Assembly: GCA_947254595.1 (NCBI GenBank)
Contig: CAMYED010000015.1
Location: 1 to 19,792, forward strand
Reading direction: 5' to 3'
DNA length: 19,792 bases
Source of the DNA: an uncultured Gardnerella sp.
GTDB taxonomy: Bacteria; Actinomycetota; Actinomycetes; Actinomycetales; Bifidobacteriaceae
Positions within the stretch are counted from its first letter, which is position 1. Each line of letters opens with the position of its first letter. Shown piece by piece: positions 1 to 6,043 of this stretch. Position numbers and translations under genes: made by a program. Below the pieces are notes generated by a model. The model had not been told where the DNA came from and did no database searches. It worked only from the letters and a program-made list of their open reading frames with translations.

Positions 1-185
1 AAACACCCCCAAAAACACCAAACCCGGGAGTGTCGCACCAACCACACACCAACCACACACCAAACAAAACGCGTAACCCAACAACCAAGTAGCAATAAAA
101 CAGAATCAAACAGCAACAAAAACACAGCAACAAAACAAAAACAACAACAAACACGCAAAAAACCCAAAAAACCCAAAAATATAAA
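1..185. other. C/A-rich low-complexity left edge with short tandem repeats
   Basis: The plus strand is almost only A and C over this stretch. It includes an 11-bp direct repeat (ACCAACCACAC at 37-47 and 48-58, then a partial third copy) and later runs of AAC, AAA and CCC. One plus frame stays open through it, but stop codons need T, so an open frame here means little; its translation is K/Q/N/T-rich and resembles no protein I know. No start codon with a ribosome binding site is seen. It could be the non-coding tail of a gene outside the window. Nothing else is recognised before the repeat element that starts near 226. Confidence 0.5.
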
Positions 186-225
186 ACACATAAAATGTAT
201 GCGCACTACATACGGAGCAAAATAC

Positions 226-490
226 TCATATATTGTTTTGCATTTTAATTGCGTTGCCATTCAGTTGAGTGCATACCGGCATTTTCGTTACGTGCGCGTA
301 CAGCGAATGTTGCTTCTGCGTTTGTGTGCGTTAGTTTCGTTACGTGCGCGTAAAGTCGCTGCTTATTTTTGGAGAGATTCCAACATTTTCCTTGCAGCAC
401 TGTAAAGCCATTGCCGATTTTAAGGCTGCGAACGTTAGTTTCGTTACGCATACGTACGGCTAATGCCGTTTCTACAGTCGCTATCGTTAT
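226..490 (+). repeat. 52-bp-unit intergenic repeat element, copy 1 (decayed)
   Basis: Unit cores of the form CGTTACGTGCGCGTA start at 286, 338 and 442. The expected core at 390 is present only as CCTTGCAGCACTGTA, still in exact 52-bp register. The left flank (GCGTTGCCATTCAGTTGAG at 251) matches copy 2 at 5203 nearly base for base. The terminal inverted repeat is hard to see on the left. On the right the element dissolves after about 490, without the AAATGTAAAATAAGTTATA end of copies 2 and 3. The sequence after the 442 core resembles the first inter-core spacer of copy 3, so this copy seems rearranged as well as eroded. Confidence 0.75.
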
Positions 491-597
491 CTAAGAGCGC
501 GCAATGCTGCACTCAAGCAGGGAGTCGCACATTCTTGTATAGGCCTCCCCCAAAAAACTCGCGAAATAACAAATAAGAACTTTCAAAAACTTACAGT

Positions 598-628
598 TTG
601 ACATTTTTCTAAAACTGTGTAATATGCT
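598..628 (+). promoter_or_regulatory. Possible sigma-70-type promoter upstream of the dehydrogenase gene
   Basis: A perfect TTGACA (598-603) is followed after a long 19-bp spacer by TATGCT (623-628). Initiation would fall near 635, immediately before the hairpin at 638-687. The long spacer lowers confidence. No better promoter was found between the hairpin and the ATG at 779. Confidence 0.35.
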
Positions 629-637
629 ATAAAAACT

Positions 638-687
638 AAAAAGCAGTTGGCTGATTTTAGTTACTACAATCAGCTTTACTGCTTTTT
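638..687 (+). terminator. Two-part hairpin with U-run ahead of the dehydrogenase gene
   Basis: The outer stem AAAAAGCAGT pairs with ACTGCTTTTT, and an inner stem CTGATT pairs with AATCAG around an 11-nt loop. The A-run on the left and T-run on the right make it able to end transcription in either direction. It lies between a candidate promoter (598-628) and the ribosome binding site at 764-772. It could therefore be a leader attenuator, the end of a short RNA of about 50 nt, or a terminator for upstream transcription. No upstream gene that needs it is visible. Confidence 0.55.
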
Positions 688-778
688 ACTATATTTACTA
701 TTTGCTGTCGCTTCGACGAATTTCCATGCGTATACGAATTTCGCCTAGGCACACTTTTACCTAAAAGGAGGTGTCACT

Positions 779-1747
779 ATGAGTGGCATGAAATATGCAA
801 TGATCGGTTCGGGAGCTATGGGATATCGCTATGGCGTTTTGTTGCAGGAAACGGCCGGTATTCATGTTGACTTCATTGACGCCTGGGATAAGAACGTAAA
901 TAAAGTGCGTGAGCAGGGCGGCGTAATGGTGAGTCGAGACCACGAAAACCGACATTTAGTGCCGATTAATATGTATACGCCGGAAGATTACGATGGTGAT
1001 CCAGACGTGTGGATTGTGTTTATGAAGCAGATGCAGCTTGCAGAAATGTTAGAGCGTTGCAAGCATCTGTTTAAGGATCATCAAGTTGTGTTTGCTGCAA
1101 TGAACGGTTGGGGTCATTTTGAAAAGTTGCAACAGTACTTCCCAGATGATCATATTTACGGCGGAACTGCCATGATTGCAACCGTTTTGAACGGCCCGGG
1201 AGACGTTGATTTTATTGGTAAAGTCGGCGTTGGAACCATGAATATGTGCGCGCTTAATGAGCAGGTGAGCGATGTTGAGCTTGCTATGCGAGACGACTTT
1301 AAGGCCGCCGGATTGAACCCTACTATTACGGAAGATTTCAAGGGCACTTGCATGGCAAAGGTGATTTTTAATTCCGTAATCAACACTTTGTGCACAATGT
1401 ATCAGATTCAAATGGGCCAGTTTATTTCGTATCCAGGCGCTATGGATATGGCTCGACAGCTTATTAACGAAGCGTACGACGTGTGCGATCGTGCCGGAAT
1501 TCGTATGGTTAATACGCGTCAGCAGGAGCTGGAAGCTATAGATTACGTAAGTCGCGTGGCAAATCCTTTGCACTATCCTTCTATGTACCAAGATATGAGC
1601 CGCGGCCGCGAAACGGAAGTTGACTATATCAATGGCTATATTGCGAAGCTTGGTCGCGAAAACGATTACGTTTGCCGCACTCACGAGTTCTTGACTCACG
1701 GTGTGCACTTGGCTGAACTCGCGTTCAAGCTGCATCATCAACAGTGA
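779..1747 (+). CDS. Ketopantoate reductase (ApbA/PanE)-family NAD(P)-dependent dehydrogenase
   Basis: A 322-residue cytosolic oxidoreductase with the two-domain layout of the ketopantoate reductase family. The N-terminal Rossmann domain carries GSGAMG at residues 10-15. The helical C-terminal domain carries the family's catalytic Lys in AKVIFNSVIN (K194, with N198) and the YPSMYQD...ETEVDYING block (S268, E280) that matches the substrate-binding end of PanE. The usual QNG motif appears as AMNG (residues 107-110). PanE reduces 2-dehydropantoate to pantoate with NADPH in pantothenate synthesis, but no panB or panC is nearby, so the real substrate may be another 2-oxo acid. The start is fixed by a strong AAAGGAGGT at 764-772. 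The gene stands alone, with a leader hairpin in front and a strong terminator behind. Family assignment is secure; substrate is not. Confidence 0.85.
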   Translation: MSGMKYAMIGSGAMGYRYGVLLQETAGIHVDFIDAWDKNVNKVREQGGVMVSRDHENRHLVPINMYTPEDYDGDPDVWIVFMKQMQLAEMLERCKHLFKDHQVVFAAMNGWGHFEKLQQYFPDDHIYGGTAMIATVLNGPGDVDFIGKVGVGTMNMCALNEQVSDVELAMRDDFKAAGLNPTITEDFKGTCMAKVIFNSVINTLCTMYQIQMGQFISYPGAMDMARQLINEAYDVCDRAGIRMVNTRQQELEAIDYVSRVANPLHYPSMYQDMSRGRETEVDYINGYIAKLGRENDYVCRTHEFLTHGVHLAELAFKLHHQQ

Positions 1748-1791
1748 TTTGGAGAGTATTCTACAATTCGTACCATGAATGAGAGGGAGTT

Positions 1792-1825
1792 GCGGCTCGC
1801 AGTTTTTACTGCGGGCCGCTTTTTT
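1792..1825 (+). terminator. Rho-independent terminator of the dehydrogenase gene
   Basis: An 11-bp GC-rich stem GCGGCTCGCAG / CTGCGGGCCGC (one G-U pair) has a 6-nt loop and is followed by TTTTTT. It starts 45 bp after the stop codon. Confidence 0.92.
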
Positions 1826-1949
1826 GTATTATTTTAACTATAATATTTACAAGTATAACAACTTTCATATAAGCTTGTAAAAAACATGGTAAATATACAT
1901 GTATTAAGTATGTGCATGGATTGTTTGTAGAAAAGTTAGGTTAATACAT

Positions 1950-2261
1950 ATGGTTACGGTAGCTCCAATAAGCACTATGGTTCCTATTAGTGCTTTTAGT
2001 AATGGTAAATCTGCACAGGCTTTTGCAAAAGTAAGTTCTGGCATGCCAGTTACGGTGTTAAAAAATAATCAACCAATGTACTTCATTATCGATCGTGAAG
2101 ATTTTGAGCATTACCAATCACTTGAGGAACAACTTCAAAAGTATATTAAAGAAGCTATCGAAAATAAAAACGAGGAAGCTCGTAAACAAGTTCAAAATCG
2201 CGAATTTACTCATGAGTCACATACTGCTTCCGATATGATGGATTACCTAAATGGACTGTGA
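1950..2261 (+). CDS. Phd/YefM-family antitoxin-like protein, apparently without its toxin
   Basis: A 103-residue protein. Its first 60 or so residues follow the Phd/YefM DNA-binding pattern: PISAF near residue 12, then a helix, then SGMPVTVLKNNQPMYFIIDREDFEHY. The rest is a charged helical tail (about residues 63-90, rich in E, K, Q and N) of the kind that wraps a toxin. Such antitoxins repress their own operon and neutralise RelE/YoeB- or Doc-type toxins. No toxin follows: a 25-codon frame starting at 2251 overlaps the end of this gene and is too short and unlike RelE. The next gene is a glucosidase. The ATG at 1950 has only a weak AGG-type ribosome binding site; an internal ATG at 1977 has none, and the family's N-terminal block supports the upstream start. 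Confidence 0.7.
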   Translation: MVTVAPISTMVPISAFSNGKSAQAFAKVSSGMPVTVLKNNQPMYFIIDREDFEHYQSLEEQLQKYIKEAIENKNEEARKQVQNREFTHESHTASDMMDYLNGL

Positions 2262-2376
2262 AAAGAGACGCCTTCTTACAATGGTAAGTAGTGCTCTAGC
2301 GTTGCTTGCAAAATCCAAAGATAGCTGAAATATAGAATAGTAAATGTAGGTAATAAAAATAATAAATGGGGAATGT

Positions 2377-4275
2377 ATGACTACTTTTGACAGAGCAAAC
2401 TTACCGCAATCCGTGCGAACAAACGGCGCTACGCCAAACCCTTGGTGGGCGAATGCAGTTGTGTATCAGATTTATCCGCGAAGCTTCCAAGATACTAACG
2501 GCGACGGCATTGGTGATTTGAAGGGAATTACTTCGCGTCTTGATTATTTGGCTGATTTAGGCGTTGACGTGCTTTGGCTTAGCCCTGTTTACAAGTCCCC
2601 GCAAGACGATAACGGCTACGATATTTCCGACTATCAAGATATTGATCCGCTTTTTGGCACTTTGGAAGATATGGATGAGCTTCTGGCTGCAGCTCACGAG
2701 CGTGGGCTTAAAGTCGTGATGGATTTGGTAGTAAATCACACTTCCGACGAGCACGCTTGGTTCCAGGCTTCTAGGGATGCTTCTAGCGATTATGCGGATT
2801 GGTATTGGTGGAGGCCTGCGCGCGAAGGATGCGTTCCTGGCGAGCCGGGTGCGGAGCCGAATAAGTGGGGTTCGTATTTTGGCGGTTCCGCGTGGACTTA
2901 CGATCCGAAGCGCGGCGAATACTATCTTCACCAGTATTCGCCAAAGCAGCCAGATTTGAATTGGGAAAATCCTGCGGTTCGTTCTGCAGTGTACAAAATG
3001 ATGAATTGGTGGATGGATCGCGGAATTGACGGCTTCCGCATGGACGTTATTACGCAAATTTCTAAGCATGTTGATTCAGAAGGCCGCTTGCCTGGTGAAG
3101 ATGGCTGCCAGATTGAGGATTTGCCAGCCGGAGCTGACGGCTATTCTTCTCCATTCCCGTTCTGCTCGGATGGCCCTCGCTTAGACGAATTCTTGCGTGA
3201 GATGCGTGCAAAAGTTTTCGAAGGGCGCGAAGGTTTCTTAACTGTTGGCGAAGCTCCTGGAATTTCAGCGCATCGCAACACTTATATAACTGATCCTGCA
3301 CACAGCGAACTCGACATGCTATTCCTATTCAATCACGTTGATATCGATTGCGAAAACGGTACGAAATGGAATCCTGTGCCGCTTAAGCTTACTTCGTTGA
3401 AGCGCGTGATGGCCGATCAGCAGCAGGCTGTAGCGGATGCTGGTTGGGCGAGCCTGTTCTTTAATAATCACGATCAGCCGCGTGCGCTTTCGCGTTGGGG
3501 AAGTGAGTCTAGCGACGAGATGCGCGTGCGCTCTGCGAAGGCGATTGCAATGCTTCTTCACATGCATCGCGGCACACCTTACGTGTACCAAGGCGAGGAA
3601 ATTGGCATGACTAACGCGCACTTTACTCGTCTTGAGCAGTATCGCGATTTGGAAGCATTGAATATGTTTAAGCAGCGCGTAGAAGAAGCGCATATTCAGT
3701 CTGCTGAGTCGATGATGGATGCGCTCGCAAAGCGCGGTCGCGATAATTCTCGAACTCCAATGCAGTGGAATGCTTCTAAATACGCTGGATTCATGCCTTT
3801 TAATGTCGCATCGAAAAATAACGCGGAGCCATGGATTAGTGTGAATCCTAATTATGTGGATATTAACGCGGCTGAGCAGATGGAAGATTCAGATTCCGTT
3901 TACGCTTTTTACAAGTATTTGATTGCTTTACGCCATTCGGAGCCGATTGTTTCTGCTGGTTCTTGGGATTTGGTTGATACGGATGATGAGTGCGTGTATG
4001 CTTTCGTGCGCGAACTTAAATCCGATTGCGGAACTAAGGAAGATCCTGCGGAATCTAATGCGGAATCTACAGAACGCATGCTTGTAATGGTGAATATGGC
4101 AGAATCAACTGTTCCTATACCTACAGAAAGCGCGCAATTATTGCAGAATCGCGCTTTAGGCAGATTTACTGAAAATGACGTTATGCTTGCAACCTACGAC
4201 GTAAATCACGCGCTTATATCGCTTAAAAACGGCACGCTTGCGCCTTGGGAAGGTATCGCTGTTATTTTGCAATAG
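2377..4275 (+). CDS. GH13 alpha-glucosidase, probably oligo-1,6-glucosidase type
   Basis: A 632-residue cytosolic (beta/alpha)8-barrel glycoside hydrolase with no signal peptide. The GH13 regions appear in order: NPWWANAVVYQIYPRSF (residues 21-37), DLVVNHT (116-122), GFRMDVI with nucleophile D223, TVGEAP with acid/base E292, and NNHDQPR with transition-state Asp D366. The QPDLNWENP block near 191-199 is typical of the oligo-1,6-glucosidase/alpha-glucosidase branch. The residue after the nucleophile is Val; in yeast isomaltase versus maltase this position is Val for alpha-1,6 and Thr for alpha-1,4 cleavage, so isomaltose- or panose-like substrates are favoured. It would release glucose from imported oligosaccharides. 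A GGGGAA ribosome binding site lies just upstream of the start. No sugar transporter or LacI-type regulator adjoins it. It converges on the sirtuin gene with 25 bp between them and no terminator seen. Confidence 0.93.
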   Translation: MTTFDRANLPQSVRTNGATPNPWWANAVVYQIYPRSFQDTNGDGIGDLKGITSRLDYLADLGVDVLWLSPVYKSPQDDNGYDISDYQDIDPLFGTLEDMDELLAAAHERGLKVVMDLVVNHTSDEHAWFQASRDASSDYADWYWWRPAREGCVPGEPGAEPNKWGSYFGGSAWTYDPKRGEYYLHQYSPKQPDLNWENPAVRSAVYKMMNWWMDRGIDGFRMDVITQISKHVDSEGRLPGEDGCQIEDLPAGADGYSSPFPFCSDGPRLDEFLREMRAKVFEGREGFLTVGEAPGISAHRNTYITDPAHSELDMLFLFNHVDIDCENGTKWNPVPLKLTSLKRVMADQQQAVADAGWASLFFNNHDQPRALSRWGSESSDEMRVRSAKAIAMLLHMHRGTPYVYQGEEIGMTNAHFTRLEQYRDLEALNMFKQRVEEAHIQSAESMMDALAKRGRDNSRTPMQWNASKYAGFMPFNVASKNNAEPWISVNPNYVDINAAEQMEDSDSVYAFYKYLIALRHSEPIVSAGSWDLVDTDDECVYAFVRELKSDCGTKEDPAESNAESTERMLVMVNMAESTVPIPTESAQLLQNRALGRFTENDVMLATYDVNHALISLKNGTLAPWEGIAVILQ

Positions 4276-4286
4276 TTTTAATAGCG

Positions 4287-4314
4287 TTACTTTGCAATAG
4301 TTACTTTGCAATAG
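4287..4314. repeat. 14-bp tandem duplication across a convergent gene end
   Basis: TTACTTTGCAATAG occurs twice in tandem (4287-4300, 4301-4314). A shorter copy, TTTTGCAATAG, forms the last codons and stop of the glucosidase gene (4265-4275). The second full copy supplies the last codons and stop of the sirtuin gene on the minus strand. Confidence 0.8.
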
Positions 4315-5095
4315 TTTCGTCTACTAATTTTGGCAGAGCTTTCGCAATATCTTCGCGAATAATACGCTCTGCCAAATAATCGTATTGAGTAGCACCCAAG
4401 TTCATTATCGTAATCGGCACTCCAGCGCGCGCGGCTAACGGCACGAGGCTGGCAGCTGGAAATACTTCTAGCGTGGAGCCAATAACCCACAACTCGTCCG
4501 CTTTTACAATTGCTTGCGCGCTGCGTTCCATAGCACCTTCTGGGAGTGCCTCGCCAAAATAAACAACGTCTGTTTTTATAAGACCGTTACAAGGCATATT
4601 GCTGCGGTATGGCAGAGCGCGCCTGCAATGCGGATCTGGATGCTCGTCTAAATCGCGCATAATATCGGCAGTTTTGTAGCTCGCGTGGCAGCTCATGCAG
4701 TGTGATGTTCCAATACTTCCGTGCAAATTCACTATGATGTCTGGGCTATTGCCAGCTTTTTCGTGAAGGGCGTCAAAATTTTGCGTTGCTATAAGGTCGA
4801 GCATCCCAGCTTTCTCGAGTTTTACAAGCGCCTTGTGCGCGGTTCCCGGCTGAGCGTTCCAAACAGGCGACTCTTTTTGCCATCGCCAAGAATATATGCG
4901 TTCCTCTTTACTGCTTAAAAATGCGTCTATGTCATAAACGCTCATTTGCTCTGGGTGCTTAGTCCAAACGCCGTCCGGTCCGCGAAAATCAGGAATGCCC
5001 GCGCTCGTAGAGATTCCGGCGCCCGTGAGCACAACAATGTGATGGTGCGCGCGTTTGTTTGAACTTGTGTTGCTTGTGTTGCTTACGTTGTTCAT
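4301..5095 (-). CDS. Sir2-family NAD-dependent protein deacylase (sirtuin)
   Basis: A 264-residue cytosolic sirtuin. The NAD-binding motifs are clear: GAGISTSAGIPDFRG (residues 25-39), TQNFDALH (104-111, a variant of the usual TQNID), catalytic His in NLHG (H125), and the DVVYFGE block near residue 178. The small zinc module has CxxC at C133/C136, then C157 and C169. The second pair is 11 residues apart, wider than the usual CxxC, which suggests an insertion in the zinc loop. The enzyme would remove acetyl or other acyl groups from lysines, consuming NAD and giving nicotinamide and O-acyl-ADP-ribose. An AAGGAG ribosome binding site lies just upstream of the ATG. Repeat element copy 2 begins about 70 bp upstream of the start, so it lies in or near the promoter region. 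Confidence 0.92.
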   Translation of the reverse strand: MNNVSNTSNTSSNKRAHHHIVVLTGAGISTSAGIPDFRGPDGVWTKHPEQMSVYDIDAFLSSKEERIYSWRWQKESPVWNAQPGTAHKALVKLEKAGMLDLIATQNFDALHEKAGNSPDIIVNLHGSIGTSHCMSCHASYKTADIMRDLDEHPDPHCRRALPYRSNMPCNGLIKTDVVYFGEALPEGAMERSAQAIVKADELWVIGSTLEVFPAASLVPLAARAGVPITIMNLGATQYDYLAERIIREDIAKALPKLVDETIAK

Positions 5096-5164
5096 TCTTC
5101 TGCTCCTTCTTTTTACAATCTCTTATTTATTTATTCTTTGTACGCCTTATAAGTGTTATTTAAT

Positions 5165-5527
5165 AAGTATCTATTTATATAGGTTATTTTACATCTCAAT
5201 AAGCGTTGCTATTCAGTTGACTGCATCCCGGCATTTTCGTTACGCGTACGTACAGGCAATGCCGCTTTTACTGCCGCGCACGTTAGTTTCGTTACGCGCG
5301 CGTATAGCAACTAACGCTTTTTGACGCGATTTTGATATTTTCGTTACGCGCGCGTAAAACTATTGCCGATTTTCCGCTAGATTCCGGCATTTTCGTTACG
5401 CACGTGTACAGCAACTAACGTATTTAAGTCTATATGCGATATTTTCGTTACGCACGTGTATAGCGAATACCGCACGAATACCCTCACGAATAAATGACGG
5501 CACAATTAAAATGTAAAATAAGTTATA
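5165..5527 (+). repeat. 52-bp-unit intergenic repeat element, copy 2 (five units)
   Basis: Five cores, CGTTACGCGTACGTA and transition variants, start at 5238, 5290, 5342, 5394 and 5446, exactly 52 bp apart. The outer arms CGGCATT/AATGCCG (unit 1) and CGTTAGT/ACTAACG (unit 2) are perfect inverted repeats around the core palindrome. The left end has AAGTATC and then TATAGGTTATTTTACAT (from 5178). The right end is AAATGTAAAATAAGTTATA (to 5527), so the ends form an imperfect terminal inverted repeat. It fills the sirtuin-tadA gap and ends 13 bp from the tadA stop. No gene is credible inside it. Confidence 0.9.
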
Positions 5528-5540
5528 GATTAACTGATAG

Positions 5541-6005
5541 CTACCTGCGATTTTCGAAAAAGTTTTGCAGAACTTGCGCACATTCAGATTCGCGCACCGA
5601 GCCAATAACTTCCGGGTATGCACCCACGTGCGGATCTCGCAAAATATCCCACACAGATCCACACGCACCCAACTTTGCGTCCCATGCACCAAAAATTATG
5701 CGCTTAAGACGAGTTTGCAAAATCGCTCCAGCACACATTGGGCACGGCTCAAGCGTTACAACTAAAGTGCAGTCAGACAAATTCCAAGATTTTCGCGCAA
5801 TAGCAGCACTTTTCATAGCAAGCACTTCCGCATGAGCCAAAGGATCCGACTCTTGCTCACGCAAATTTGCTCCACGGCCAATAATATTGCCGCTACCATC
5901 CAGCACAACTGCCCCAACCGGAACTTCGCCCACCTCTGAAGCTTCTCGAGCTAATCTCAGTGCTTCATCAATTGCGAAAGTAACGAAATTATCGTTTTTA
6001 TTCAT
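5541..6005 (-). CDS. tadA: tRNA(adenine-34) deaminase TadA
   Basis: A 154-residue cytidine/deoxycytidylate deaminase-fold enzyme. Zinc and catalytic motifs are intact: HAE (H58, E60) and EPCPMC (C88, C91 by this start). The block SDPLAHAE and the VVTLEPCPMCAGAI context are typical of TadA, which converts A34 to inosine in the tRNA-Arg(ACG) anticodon and is normally essential. The frame extends 26 codons further upstream into the esterase gene, but that extension is hydrophobic and not TadA-like, so the ATG at 6005 is chosen; it has no strong ribosome binding site. It lies 38 bp downstream of the esterase stop on the same strand and is probably co-transcribed with it. Length matches the family. 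Confidence 0.93.
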   Translation of the reverse strand: MNKNDNFVTFAIDEALRLAREASEVGEVPVGAVVLDGSGNIIGRGANLREQESDPLAHAEVLAMKSAAIARKSWNLSDCTLVVTLEPCPMCAGAILQTRLKRIIFGAWDAKLGACGSVWDILRDPHVGAYPEVIGSVRESECAQVLQNFFENRR

Positions 6006-6043
6006 AGAATCAACCCGCACAATCAACCAGCAAATGGCAATTA

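Noticed and set aside
199..405. A 68-codon frame over repeat element copy 1
   Set aside because: It reads through the 52-bp repeats, has no ribosome binding site, and similar spurious frames occur in the other copies.
1..405. A plus-strand frame open from the window edge
   Set aside because: The C/A-rich composition removes stop codons by chance, and the translation is low in complexity and then runs into the repeat element.
541..570. Resemblance between CCTCCCCCAAAAAACTC near the left edge and the complement of the G-run near 19750
   Set aside because: The match is short and rests mainly on homopolymer runs, so it is not convincing as a repeat.
1049..1741. A 230-codon minus-strand frame opposite the dehydrogenase gene
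   Set aside because: It is a shadow of the ketopantoate-reductase-like gene, has no family signature, and its own region carries clear motifs on the plus strand.
5165..5527. Replication origin or plasmid iterons
   Set aside because: There is no rep or dnaA gene, no DnaA-box cluster was recognised, and several scattered copies occur beside ordinary chromosomal genes.
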